Source: Spisula solida (lineage: Eukaryota; Mollusca; Bivalvia; Venerida; Mactridae). Taken from it: a stretch of DNA of 64,000 bases. Position numbers and translations under genes: made by a program. The stretch covers positions 30,584,760 to 30,648,759 of the forward strand of contig OX365947.1 in the NCBI GenBank assembly GCA_947247005.1, in the 5' to 3' direction. Each line of letters begins with the position of its first letter. Position 1 is the first letter of the stretch. A model generated the notes under the pieces. The model was not told the origin of the DNA and did not search any database. It worked only from the letters and a program-made list of their open reading frames with translations. Shown piece by piece: positions 41,201 through 56,200 of this stretch.

Positions 41201-44200
41201 AATTACTTGTTTCTATACATGTTGTATATCATGTTTCTTGGTCAATGGGGACAGAAGTTTGGTGTCTGTCTGGTATTTTGGTACTTATTGTCATTTTGCA
41301 CATTCTGTTATGTTAAACATTATCACATGGTCTTGTTTAGATTTGTCAACACTTGGCCATCAGGGTTCACATTTATAAGTTAATATATATAGGAGAAATC
41401 ATCTTATTCATATGCAAAATGCCCTCCGGCAATCTATTGGATGAATGAACAATAAAATCCTTCCATTCACCAATAGCTAGCTGGTGGTACTAATCCCTTT
41501 GTTTACAAACATGATCTCTCCTATAGTGGACACTGATGTGCGCCACCAAGGACTTTTGGTAACATTTATAAAAGACTTAGAGAGTGGAATCATTCGTCAA
41601 TTTGGTTCACATGCTGATCATCGTGCTCTGCTAATTTGGCCATCACATTGTAAGATGTGTGCGTATTGGATTGCTTTCCTGACCTTTTCCTTTGTTGAAT
41701 GTTGCTTGATTATTTATTTTTAAAGTGCATTACAAATATCAAGATGAATCTGTGATTAGCAGCCAGTCCTGTGAATTTTATCAACCTTTGAAAACTATTG
41801 TTGGAACGAATAACGTTAACTTAATAATATTTTTATATAGTGATCTGTTTGTTTGTCCAGATCCAATTGAAATTGTTAACAAAAACTTGAAACTCAAATA
41901 CTTTCAAAGTCCATCAAGGCATTACTTTCAAACTTGGCATACTTGTTTGTAACCATCATAAACACATCGTCTTTGCCATGTAACAGTAATCCAACATTTC
42001 AACAGAATTATTGCCCCTGATTTACTTAGCTAATTATTATGGACAAGGCTTGTCTGGGTATAAGCATTTATTGAATGCAGTCTTGTTAAGAATTATAGTG
42101 GACATAATGAAAGATAAATGTCAACAAAAACATATGTAGAAATTAATTACATGTATATAGTATATTTAACGTTTCGGCAGGAAATACATATAAATCATTT
42201 TTTTAGTGGACATAATGGAAATTGTAAAAAATGGCCGTTTAAAAGAGGTGACTGCATTATGATATGATTCTGGTGACCGGTGATGCACACAGAAGCACAT
42301 TTTCAAATGTTTCTTGAATTAAACTTTACATTGAATGATTGAATGTGATTAAGATGATGAGTCATTAAATGTTGTGGTTTGTATGTTTAGAGTGATGAAG
42401 GAGGCAACATACAATCTGGTCTAGGAGTTTTTTTTCTGTGTGTTAAGAGGTATGCAGAGACTTTAGATGAAACACATTGATAAAGCTCTTCAGGTGAGCT
42501 GAGGGAGTTAATGAATTATATGCAGATTTGTATATTGTTGCTCTCTCACAGAGATATGTATATGTCTATAATTGTTAGCACGATTGCTTCTTGGTGTACT
42601 TGGAAATGAGAGCGGAAATTTAACATTTTGTCAGTTTTTTCTCAAGTATTGAGTAAACTTTGTGGGTGATGTTCATTTTGTTATGCTTCAGTGTATTGAA
42701 TTGATTATTAATTAGAAGTTTCCAGGAGCCCATCCATAAACAAATATCATCTTGTAAAACCTGAATAAGACCAGTATCAGACTTCTGGAAATCGATTGGA
42801 CACATGGTCCGACATTAGCCTTAAATTCTGCCGGTCCTCTAATAAACAAACCGGTAGTGAAATTATGTCGGTTTCCAGAAGTCAGAAATATATCCCAGGG
42901 AGCATTTACTGTTTAATGCTTTACTGATCTGTGAAAAATGGACTTGGAAGTCTGTAAATGAGATTTAACTCACTAGCTGTCAAATCAATCGCCAATCAAA
43001 CATGTTTCCCTGTAGCTCAATCAGGCCTCAACAAATATTTTTAAATGCACTCGTCCTGCAATATAGACAAAGAAGAAAACCCCAAAATCTTACTTGTCCT
43101 GCTATATAAATAAAGAAGGAAGATATTTTGCAGGACGAGCGGACAAGTGGATTCATTGAGGCCTGTCAATGGTTAGTGTGCTTGCCGTCTAATCTGGCGA
43201 CCTGGATTCAAAATTCCGGTGGAGGCACTTATATGCCTGCCTCTATAATTTAAGCAGAAATTGATTTTGTTTACATTTGTAAATGTTAATGATATCGGTT
43301 GATGATATGTGTTGGTGCACTTATTACGTTCCTTTGAAGGACATTTATTAATTGACCAATTATTTCCTGATATCATATTACGTAACATTATATGATATTA
43401 AGGTATGATGTTGAAATAGTGAATGCATCAATCACACATTGACAGTCATCAGTATATAGTATTTACAACATCAATTACATAAGGCAATCATAAATTAATT
43501 ACTTATTTTGAAAAATCCTTATTTTTCTTAAAAAGTAGAAATAATCCACTTTTCTTTGGTTCAAATTTCCCCGTTCATTACAAGATGGACTTGTCCAGTT
43601 TGACATATGCGGGACTGTTTGATTGTAGAAATAAGGGGGTTATAATGGTGTTGAGTAGCTAAGCTATGAGTAAACAGCTGTTTCCACTCAGCCCGACCAT
43701 TCACTGGGTAGTTTTTACAGTAAACTTGTTGTTTTTTCTTCCTTGACTGGTTTTTGATATCCAGAGTGCATTCACTTTGTTGAAGACAGCCAGATGTGCC
43801 TATCAGCTCCATGATTTACCTGCTTATAGACCGGTATAGCACTGCTATCCCCTAACATTGGGTACACGGCCTTTATCCAGGTGCTTCAGTCTATCAATGG
43901 GACCTGTGTGTATGTCGACTGTTTCCTGTATGTCTATGTCTATCTGAGCCAACTGGGATTAATTAGCAATGTTTAACTCTGATGCATGCATGTGTTAACA
44001 ATCGCAGAGAAATTCTAAAGATTACACTGTTATTTACTCATAAATGCTGAGTTTTCTATTTCTAAACTTTGGGTTCTTATGTACTTCTTGTGCTTACATC
44101 ATTTGAGTGAAGTGTACTGAAGAGTAGCAGAAGTTCTACCTTCTCATTGAAGAGTTTCTTTGTTTTAAAAACTTCATGGTGAATTACTTATACCCTGTTT

Positions 44201-47200
44201 TTTTATGTGAATGAAAATCACATGTTCTCTTGAAGAAATATGGTACCAGTGTATAGGTACTTGGAATTATCTCTCAGCTGATTGGCTGTCGGGCAAAAAA
44301 TGAAGATTTTGTTTAAATACATGTAATAGTGATCATTCATTATCGTGTCAAGGATATATGTTTTTTTCAAGAAGTGAGATAGGATATGTATTTGTGATTG
44401 TGTTTATATATTGGAATTAGTGATTATGGTGATATAACATCAAGTAGGGTATAAACGTATGATGCTAGTTGTGGTACCTGGATGAGCATCAATATTATAT
44501 AAGTGAATGTAAAACAGAAGCTTGATTTGTGATTGTTTTATTGGTGGATTCATTATTCAATGATTCATTTAAATTGTATCACGGATAGATGGAAATAATG
44601 TTTTAATTTGCCAACAAACAGATGGAATCATATATCAGGGGTACAGTCACACTGGTACATGTACATACTGTATACTGAGTCATGTCTTCTATCAAACAGA
44701 AAATCATAAAGAAATACAGGTCTATTGTTTCATCCAATAATGTGAAAAAGAATGGTATTGGTAAGTTATTTCATTATATGCAGTATCATCTTGCTCATCT
44801 TCGGGACCTTTGAAAACTGTGGTCATCTTATTTGATCGTCTGGGTCATCTTCGGGACCTTTCATCTTCGGGACCTTCGAAAACTGTGGTCATGTTATTTG
44901 ATCATAAGATCATCTTTGGGACCCTAAGTTGAAAACTGTGGTCATCTTATTTGATCATCTTGGTCATCTTCGGGACCTTTGAAAACTGAGGTCATCTTAT
45001 TTGATCATCTGGGTCATCTTCGGGACCATTGAAAACTGAGGTCATCTTATTTGATCATCTGGGTCATCTTCGGGACCTTTGAAAACTGTGGTCAGCTTAT
45101 TTGATCAAAAGACTATCATTTTTGGGACCCTTGAAAACTGCGGTTAGCTTATTTGATCATCTTTGAGACCCTTGAAAACTGCGGTCATATGTTACGGAGC
45201 GATGCTTGTTCTGACCCTAATTGTTGATGAGACTTCACATAAATGTTTGGTACCAGGCCTAGTTGAACACATTGTCAGGAAGTTTTGGTAGTATTTGATT
45301 ATTGAGTTATGGTCCTTTGTTGGAGACATACGATTTTGTGAGAATAACCCATTCTCGACTAGAGTTGATCTTGTTTTTTAGGTGATCTGTCATATAATGC
45401 TGTAATGAATCAAAGCGCTGTAGAACAACTTTCAACAGAAATCATGAGTTTACTTGCATTTATATGTTTTATTTTCTTTGATTTATTATAATGAATTAAT
45501 TTAAAATTAAAAAGAGTAAACTGAGCTTTTCTACGACTATTTGCATTAATTTAAAATAGTGATTTGCGGACAGTTAAGTATGTCAAGGGGTTGCCTCAAA
45601 ATTATTATAACAGAGAGTTTTGGGTGAGAAAGGCTGTAACATGTTTCCTGCCAAATTCTTACTACATACATATTTATTTTCACTTATGATGTACTTGATA
45701 TATTGAAGTAAATCTAGAAAAATTTGTTTTTTGTTGGTGATAATTATCTACTGGTATTTTGAATAACCTTAAAAACTAACCTTTGTGATGTTGTAATGTT
45801 GAAGTAATACCATTACCAGTGATGTATATTAACAGTGCAAATATCGGAACTGTATGAAGTATAGGAAAAGATGGAATATTTGACGAAATATTGTTGATTT
45901 ACAGTATAGTTAGCTGATAGAATGTTAGATCATTGATGATTGGAAGCATGTATTGTGATACATATCTCACTCTCTATCTATCCTAGTATATACCTGACTC
46001 ACTCACTCACTCACTCACATATATATATATATCATACATACATTGTTGGATTCCCTGAATTATGTATTTACATGTTGTACTGGTTCCCGTTCACTATGTA
46101 CAAACTTCATACATTTATGTACCCTGCCGGGTACCAGGACACATATATAAACGTCATGTAAATCGGACTTATTGTAGAACAACATATCACTGGTGTTGTA
46201 ACCTTTTGACAGTTGTTGTGAGGTTGTCTCTCTGAGTGTTACATGACTTAGTAAATATTTTGGTGAAACCTTGATGTTGATAAAGAAGGGTTAAAGACCT
46301 CACAGTCAGGTACTGTAACTAGCCGTCAACGGTGACTGCATGTTTAGAGCCTGAGTCTGTCTCGAGAATGGAGGCCTTATAAGTTACAGGTTCAGTCGAA
46401 GGTCGAACTTTAACCAAAGTCATTTGTAATAGTAATTGCACTATTATAATATATTTAGCTGATCAAGGACAGATCCCTTACTTGGTGCCCATCATTATAC
46501 TACAATTCCAGAGATGATGGTCAGCATGTTTCTACATGGAGACAATGACAATGATTTTATTTGATATTGGCCACCGGCCCATAACAATAATATGAACATA
46601 TTTACAAAATATACATACATGGAGATAAAGTGGATGCCTAGAAATGTGTATCTATGGAGTAAAATGTTAATTGATAGTGTGCAATAGGAGTACTAACTAC
46701 AGTTAACTGTAACGACATGGTGCTTCGACTGGTGCTGTTAAGTGGTCCACTACATGCTACACTCACTAATCTATATATACACAATTCCTCTACATGTTTA
46801 GTTTTTTGGGAAATACATGAAATGTAATGTTTAAAGAGTTGCATGCACACAGGGTAGCTAATTGAAGCATGTGTTGATCTAAAGGTGCAGGCAGTGTAGA
46901 TGCAATATTAAGATCCGATAGTTAATCATTGATAGACTTTATTTCCCCTTTATTTTCTGTTTGGCTTTTATTGAAATCTCTGCCAAGATTCTATCAAGCA
47001 GTATTTAGATGTTTATGGTAGATTATTTACACAAAGAAAACAGTCTATGTCTGTTGAAGGCGATGGTATGGGGAGATAAACCCGTAGATAAATGACAATA
47101 TGGCTGTGGGCAGTTGGTTACATGGTGGTAATAGACAGTTTGAACTCTAGTGTTATATAGTTTCTTACTTGGTTTTAAAATGAACACCCATGTAACTATA

Positions 47201-50200
47201 GTATTAGATTACGACTGGTCACCATGTCCCCAGGGCATCAAGCCTGTGTATGAAGTCACTTATACCAAGTGGATACATCTTGTATCAGTCTGTGTTTGTT
47301 TTGTTCTATTGTTTGTTTATGGATGGATTTATGTTTGTTATATCAAAATTGATCAAAATCTAAATGAGGAGTTATTCCTTAGTGCAGTGTAAGTGCCTGG
47401 TTTTAGTTTTAACTAAATATGTCGGAATTTCAATTTAATATGTGAGCTAAGTTCTATTAATGACCTGTTGATAGTGTGGCTATTGCTTGACGTAATATTA
47501 ATTGTCATTAAGGTTTTCAAATGAATATGTAAAATTGGATTTTGCAGTTATGTGCTATTACATTGCATATAATAGATATAGTACATTAATATGATGCACA
47601 GTCACATCCAACTTTCACTCATTGTCAGCTAAGTTATAAATATACCAACCAGATGCTTGAAGTCAACAAGATTTCCGCGGCCTGGATCACATCTATAGTC
47701 CAGTCAGGATAAAAATCCAGTGACGCAGCGGTCGAGTCCACTATAATGGTGTAAAACCAATTATAAAGGCTTATACTGTACAAACAACTATAACTTCAAT
47801 GCTAAACTAACATACTAAACTTCGCTCTACCTGTTTAGACAATGGTTGTGATTTTTTGCGTACACATAAACTGCAACGTCACTGTCACAATATCCTAACG
47901 GGACTATACTCTATAGCATAACTTAAAGTTTACATCTATAAACCAAACATATTAACCCGCTCCTAGACCTTAATGCATGAATAAGCTTCTTTCGTGAAAT
48001 ATATCAATATCTGCGAGATAGTTGTGTCTTGCTGCAGAGTTTTAGTAAGATTAGTGTTTTTAATACACCTCATAAATATTCGTAATATTCTCCGCTAATG
48101 AAACCAAAGACCGAAGTTAAATTATGCTAATAGAATGTTCGAGGTTTGTTAATAAGCACTATATATAGTATTGTCTTCGCAAGTAAAAACTGCTAGTTAA
48201 GTTTTTTCTCTTTGTTCAGTGAAAGGGAAAATTTATACCTGATCATGTTCACTCTGATAATTCAATGTCATCAACACTTGCCTTGTATCACTGAGACTGT
48301 TCAGGGTATTCTGTCACAAGGATATATATATACTGTTAACAAAGAAATTAAGTTGCGAGTGGTAGAATTTCTTGACATAAAGTCGCCACGAAAGTGCTAA
48401 AAACATTAATACGAACATTTTGTTGGAAACTGAAAGATCTGAACTTTTAAGTCACGAATATGCCTATGATTGGCGAAACACGAAAGTTAGTATTTGCGAA
48501 AGTAACTGTAGATAGGCTGTATATTTGTTATGTCCAGAGTGTTTGCTTGTATGCTTGTCCAGTTTTGTCCCCTACAGTATTGTATGAACATATAATGTAT
48601 ATATTTCAGGTCCGGGACGTGGCGAAAGAGAGGAAGATGAGCCTGACTTTGCACGACCTCTCTCCACCAAGGTTCCTCATGCAAGGAGAGCGCCGAGTTC
48701 TGCTAGCTCTACTATATCTACTGGATCAGCTTCGGGCAAGAGAAGTGGGCTAGGTCTGTCTAAGTCATCATCTGCTACAGGTAAATTTAACATATCATCA
48801 TCTTTTTTAATCAGTAGTTGATGTTTTGAAAAAAAAATATTTCATTTGATTGAAACTCTGGAACAATGATTTGATGTTACAAGCAGTGAGCTTTAACAGT
48901 ATAGGTGAAGATCTTGTCATACTGTAGTGCACAAACAACAGTATGGACATACCCATGGTATGTCCAAACAGTCAACAAAAAGTTAAAAAAGTATTTTATT
49001 TTTCCACCAATTTTAATGATCTGTTTACTTATGAATATATGATGATTTTAATATTTATTTGTTAGCTCACCTGTCACAAAGTGACACAGTGAGCTTTTGA
49101 GATCACGCTTCGTCTGTCATCTGTCTGTCCACAATTTACTTGTAGACACTAGAGGTCACAGTTTTAGCCTAATCATTATGAAACTTGGTCACAATGATCA
49201 TCTCAACAAAATCTAGGTCAAGTTCGATATTTGGTCATCCGGATTAAAAACTAGGTCACAAGGTCAAATCATAGAAAGACCTTGTGTATTCACTAGAGGT
49301 CCCAATTTTGACCTAATCTTTATGAAACTTGGTCACAATGATCATGTCAACAAAATCTAGGTCAAGATCGATATTGAGTCATCCGGGTTCAAAACTAGGT
49401 CACAATTTCAAATCTAAGAAAAAACCTTGAGCAGGCTCTAGAGGTCTCAATGTTTGCCTTGTCTTTATGAAAGTTGGTCACAACGATCATCTCAACCGAC
49501 TCTAGGTGATTTGTTTGATATTGGGTCATCGAGGGTCAAAAACTAGGTCATTAGGTCAAATCATAGACAAAACATGGCTTAAACTTCAATATGCGATTTG
49601 GTCTGTGATGTAAATTACAAGGCTGCTTTATAAGACAATATGAAAACCTTGTACATGCAATAGAGGCTACCCTTAAAGGGCGGGGTAAAACTATAAAAGC
49701 CAGCAAGCCAGAAAAATGGCCACTTGGTTTGAACTCTCTGAGCTGTCTACCAGCAGACACAGAGAAATGAAAATTATGAAAATTTTAATTTTCTAAAGAC
49801 ACAGTGCATACTTTTTTTTGAAATTTGGTATACTTTTTATTTAGAACACAAGCTAAGAAATCTGAAAATTTCATTTGATTGTGACACTTATAAATGTGTT
49901 AATCCAAAAATCTTTTTGAAAACAGTTTAAAAAATTCAAATCTGACAGTTGCTTGAGTGACAGTTGAATAAAGGTTATGACCTGTCTAGCAGCCAACTAG
50001 ATTCCTATAGAATTGTAAACTTTCTCACAGCAGAGGTCAGCTAAGGTTTTGATATTTGAATTCTACTGTACCAACATAACACCAGTTCCCCAAACCTTTT
50101 ATCTATGCAGTAGACCAGATGCTTTTACTAGAGAGTGAATGTTTATAAACTTAGCCGACCCAGTTCAGTGCTGTAACAGGGTTGTAAAACTCCACCCCTC

Positions 50201-53200
50201 AATCCATAAAGGCTTAATGGCCGTCCACCCGGATATTTGGGTTCATGGACCCCGGTCTTTAAGTGGGTCTGCATGAACTACTAGGACAGGAGAGCGACCT
50301 ATCGGCTGCCCTTTGGGCCCTCTTGTTTTTGGGAATATTATTTAGGACAAACTTCATCGTACTTTGTCTGTGTTACAGATCCATTAAAACAGAGCAAGTA
50401 TTTCTGTGTATAAGCTCTCTGTCTTATTTATTCTCCAATGCAGTGATGTAGTAATAAATTGTTAATGATTTTTTCCCAAATAACTCTTAATGTCTGTGAC
50501 ATAATTATGCTCTTGACAATATATTATGGATTTATGCTATTTTGTACCAATAGAAAATGTATGTCAAATTGTTGTACATGTCATATTCATGCTCAGTAGT
50601 TTTGCACCATGTCATTGAAAATAAGCTTGATATAGTGTGACTGTGTGTCATTTTCTATAGGTTGATTTAATAAAATCCTTGTTTTCATACGCTGTAAATT
50701 AATTACATAAAGCGTGATTAATGTGGTAATGTATTCTAATGGGTTAAATTTGAATGACTATGAGATGGGTTTATGACAATGCAAGAGGAACATAGTATAT
50801 TGTCAAGGCCATTGTTTATGGTTTAGTTGAAAGAAGGTTGTTTTATAATATAACACATATGGATAAAACGAGAATAGGTACTTTTATAATGTATTGACTT
50901 GATATAATGTCTGATTTATTTTTGTCTCTTTATGTATTTTTGTTGTGGTATGTAATATGATATTTTTAATTTATATGCATTGACATACAAATTTCTGGAA
51001 TGATATTGTCACTGTCTGTGTATATTATTAGAAACATGTTAAACTTCGGTGCATTATCAGGCCTGAAAATATAGAACTTCAGAAATTAGAATGAAAAATT
51101 TCTGATAGCTAGGGTTGTTTAAGATTAGACTTAGATATATATTTCCATAAATTTTTGAAATCCTCTTGATCTATGTAAGTGCAAATTGCTTATGAACGTT
51201 TGTCATATTTAACAGCAGCGAGGCTGTCATTCAGAAGGAAAGCTTCAGAGTTACAAGGTAGTATTGTATAAAACTTCCACCAACTGCCTACTTGCATATA
51301 TATCATTATTTCATTGCTTAGTGACCTTCATGTGATCAGGTCATGACCTTGGTACAATATAGTCAAGTCATGGTCATTGCAGTTATGTGAAGGTCATATT
51401 ACAATGGAAGTAGAGAAATGCTTCCACCTTCACAATGAAGACAACAGGGTACTGTTTTATCAAAACACTTACGACAATCTTTAAGTTATGCTCAGATTTA
51501 AATGGACAATCTTTAAGTTATGCTCAAATTTAAATTGACAATCTTTAAGTTATGCTCAAATTTAAATTGACAATCTTTAAGTTATGCTCAAATGTAAACC
51601 CTGGCTAGCAAATATTGGGAAAGGAGTCAGTATTATTAATGTTTCAGTTAATGATTTCCTAAAAACCATGTCCCTACTGTGTAATTGTTCAAGAATTATG
51701 ATGAATTTAAATTTGTGCGTAATTTTACGATTTCTGTAAGTGCTTTGATAAAACAGTACCAAGTAGAGTAGTGGAATCAAGAACTCGGGGAAGAGGTATT
51801 GGGTAGAAGGTATCGGGACTTGCACGTCTAGATCTGTTATGTTCCTGTTAATTCATAATGTATTAAGACTAAATTTAGGAGTAAAACTGCTGAAATTTGT
51901 TCATAGATCTAAATATATTATAGAATTTAGGGGTACTAATGGCATTCTGTAAATCAGATTAGTGATTTTAGGGGTTGATGAAAAATACTTAAAAACTTAG
52001 TTTGTTAAAGTACTAATTATGACAAGGGAGCTAACCAATGCTGGAATGTTGTGGTAAATGGGAGGTAATTGTTTACACCTGGTATGTGGTACTAAATGGG
52101 ATGTTTTTGGTATTTGTGATAGTTCTATATGGACATTAAATTGTGTTGGAAAAGATAAATGAAAAGATTTGACTTATGGTATGGTATGGTGCTTATTTCA
52201 CAACAATTAAACCTTGTTTAGATTAGTGAATTGGATCGTTAAACATCTACATGGTTAATGAATGTGTAAACTGCAATGGTCAAATTGTAGGAATGTTCAA
52301 CAGTGTGCCAGTTGATGCACTGTTTGTTATACCCCCGCACAACAAGTTGTAAGGGGGGTATACTGGATTCAGCTTGTCTGGTTGTCCGTCTGTCTGTCTG
52401 TCCGTAGACGCATTCTTGTGGACGCAACTCCTCCTACAGTTTTGGCAGGATTTCGTTCAAACTTTCACAGATGAACAACCTTAACATATAGATGTGCATG
52501 ATGAAAGGAATTTGTGCTGCGATGAATTTTGGCAGAATTATGGCCCTTTGCTGGCGGGGTATATTAGTCTGCCAAATGGCGACAGCTCTAGTTATATGTA
52601 CAGTTACTGGAACCATTGTGCTTGTATAGCAGAATAACATGCCGGGCTGGAAACAATCATGTTCTTGTTGACATTTCTAAATTTTTTAGTGTAGTTTTTT
52701 CAACTATATCATATTTTATATTTAAAAGTAGATAAATTATTAGTCATTTTTATGCCCCCGTATCGATAGATCGGGAGGCATATAGTGATGCACCTGTCCG
52801 TCCGTCCGTCCGTCCGTTCGTTCGTCCGTTCGTCCGTCCGTCCTGGTTAACCCAAATTGACCGTTTCTTCTAGCATCATTATGGCTTGCTGCAAAGCTTC
52901 CAAACTTGCATGGATGTTGTATATGAACACTCTCCACACACCTGTATCACCTGACCCTTTTTGACCTTCACCTTGACCTAATTTTGGACTTAGACTTATT
53001 TATGGACAAGGCTTCCACAGGGGGCATAAGCGTTTATTGAACGCAGTCTTGTTTTCCTTTCACTTGTATGTATTATCCTTTTTTTCCTTTCACTTGTATG
53101 TATTATCCTTTTTAGACCCCCACAAAGGATGAGGTTTATTGTAGAAGACAATGAAAACCAACCTATGTTACCTAAGCCTCCGTTTGCCCTTCATATTCTG

Positions 53201-56200
53201 ACCATTTTAGTCATAATCTTTCTCTATAAAAAGGCCACACATTCAGAAAGTATCTTTGTTCTATTGCATCTAAATTTTTACAGCTGAAATAAGTTAAAGA
53301 AGACAAGTTTGGTCAGAATTGTGTACCAACCTGCTTTCACCATTATATCCATTGTCAATCTGGTTTAAAATATTAGATTTTTTCTATTGTCTGAATTTGT
53401 CTCTTTATTCATGTTTTAAGCAGTTGAATTAAAGTTCTTTTTGACAATTGCTTACCTTGTATTGCAGATAGTACCTGTTCCCTAAGTATGTGGCTGTGTT
53501 GTTTCTACATGTTGGGCAAACCCGATAGTTTGATTGGCGATTCGGCTGGCATATATGTTATATAATTATTATGTTGTTTTATGTCGCACATAACTCTAAA
53601 AGTACTTGGGTTATGTGCATGAAACTTGGAAGGATTATGGTGGTATGGTTTACCCCTTGCTTTATACATATTTAAGAAACCCAGCACCAATCCTTAGGTC
53701 CATCTTCAATTATTTTCTTACAAAGAGTATGTATGGAAGGGAGACAGTTCAATTATAGAAATTGGAATACTGTAAAATCATTATTGTTCTAGGGAGTTGA
53801 AATTTCGTTGATTTCCGTTGTTAAGACTCGACCACAAAATCTAATCCCAACAATTATTCGACCTCCCAAGTACAGAATACGGGTTTACCTTTCCATGTTT
53901 TGTAATCCACAAATTTACGACCCCACAAAATGCATTTTAATTTTTTATCAAAATCCATGAAATTTAATACCCACGAATATATATGATTTTACAGTAGATG
54001 TATCAAGGGAGAGCATTCATGATTTTTGGCCCTAAAAACAGCAGTGCTATAGATGTGTGTACTGTAACACAATCTAGCTCATCTCTTATCAGATTAACAC
54101 AGCATGTATGGAGTAAAGGGTTAATAAAGCCGGTGAAATGAAGCACCCATAGTTAATGGGTCATGTTTGAAAACCTTTTTCATAGAATTTCCTTGTTTCT
54201 CAGGTTTATTGAATATTTTTAATTCAAATTAAACTTATATACTTTTATATTTGTTACCTTGTTGATATTTAATGTTACATGTTCTGTTAGATTCTTGATG
54301 TTGTTTGTATAAGGTACTTTAAGTATGCAATTAGAATATTTCTGAAAGTTGTATATTGTCACTCAGACTTAAGTTGAGCCTTATGCCATGAAGTAAAACA
54401 CTGTATAATATAGGCTTATAGAAAGCTTACAAGCTGGTCACTAGTGCTTAATATAATCTGACCACCAGTGCTTAAAAACTAATTTAAACTTTATCCTTAC
54501 TCTTGTCGAAATTTAATCAAACTCTGGTCCTAACTTTTAAAAAAAAGAGGAAAAAAGCACAATGTGCCTAAAGTGAGCTGTTAGGATCATTTGATGTCTA
54601 TTGTCCATCTGTCATCTATACAATATGTACATACCAGTAGAGTCCTCAAGGATCTTCCTATAAATTTTGTTTTTAGTCCCCTACCGGTTTTTGACCGGAG
54701 GGGACTATAGGTTAGCCCTCCGTCTGTCAGTCAGTCCGTCCGTCAAAAAATCTGGATCCTAACATAACTCAAACAGTTTCCAAGCTTAGGGTTTATGAAA
54801 CTTGGTATGTGGATAGGGGGCAATAATATTTTGATTCCGACCAAAATTGTGGTTGCTATGGCAACAGAAACATTGAAACTGGCTTAAAACTGGTAGGGGA
54901 CTTCTGTATTGCTTGCAATTCTTAATTATTTGTATATGTACGGATTTGATTGTAACACAATATTGTACATGTTATGTTTCCACACAACATACCCGCTCCT
55001 CATATATACCACGCAAGTTGACAACATTCCCGATTATTCCACACAACACTCCCTGACAAGCTTATACAACATTACCCATTCCTCATAATATTATTGTCAT
55101 ATCAAGCTGTGGGTTTAAAGTGCAGAGCTGCTGTTACAAATCAATTTTCACAGTTTGGTAATGGAAACTTTCGAGTTGGAATTTTTTTTATCTATATCCA
55201 GGACGTCATATTCGAACCCACACAAAGAATGATAAGGTTATATATCATGTTGAAGGTGTTATCACAAAGTTTTGAAAGTGATAATTTGACTTTTCATAAC
55301 ATTCTCCATTTTTTTTTCATTCGTCATAATAATTTAATGTCGATGGGTCAACATTTTTTGGTCATCAAATGTCAATAGGTCAACATTTTTGGAATTTTAT
55401 TACTCATGTTCCCATGTGATAATGTAACTTTTAGTCATGCTCCTATAGAGATGTTTAACTTTGCTACCTGTATGGTCTATAGGTCCATCCGTTGGTCCGT
55501 CAGTGTATCCATGTTGGTTACCAAATAATAATGGTCGTCACGTGCGGATCCAGCCTTTTTTTTCAAGGGGGATTGGTCCAACCAACTATTTTTTCTCAGG
55601 AAGGACTCTGGCTTTTATTGCCAACCAACTGTTTTCCTTAAAGGGTTGTCCTGATCAGAATCTTAGCCTAAACAATCCAGTGTAAAGTGTAAATTATAAG
55701 AATAATACTAACCACATTTTTTGTCAAAAATTCCATTGGGGGTCATTCCCCTCGGTCTCTCCTCTGGACCCATGCATAGACCTTAGAATGCTCAAGGCTG
55801 GTTCTGAACAGTAATGTAACAGTAACATTATTAGGGGTGAAAGTTTTCAGGCTTCAACAAGTCTATTTTCTCCATTTTGCTTTATAAATTGTCAATTTTT
55901 TGAAGATTTCAGATTTTTCAGAATGTTTATCTTTCACCCATGCATTACATTTGTCACTTACAGGACAACGATCATTGCAGTGGATGTATATGTGTGGTTA
56001 AACAATACGCAAAAACTCTCTGATATTTTCTATGAAATACATTTCAAACATTATATACAGTAAACCAACTTATAATACAACTTTTACAACTTATGATACA
56101 ACTTTTACAACTTATGATACAACTTACAATACCACTTTTTGAATTTTGACAATTGTTGATATAATAAAATATAACGCATACAATCACCTTTGATATTATA

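Larger units (their letters stand above)
41650..48609. other. Intron 6, right end
   Basis: Holds family B copy 4, the SINE/MITE nest, the 50-bp array, family M and the 47694 MITE. An ORF at 47180-47392 with a hydrophobic segment has a donor but the wrong phase for exon 7. No other gene is supported. Confidence 0.5.

Noticed and set aside
47180..47388. Possible alternative first exon encoding a membrane segment (HLVSVCVCFVLLFVYGWIYV) with a good gtaagt donor
   Set aside because: The exon ends in phase 2 (or 0 with the alternative donor), whereas CLASP exon 7 needs phase 1; joining would give a stop. No known domain. RNA data could revive it.
48460..48753. 97-codon ORF overlapping exon 7 in another frame
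   Set aside because: The upstream part is intron, and the overlapping frame ends at a TAG inside the exon. The CLASP frame is fixed by splice phases and by the Ser-rich linker composition.
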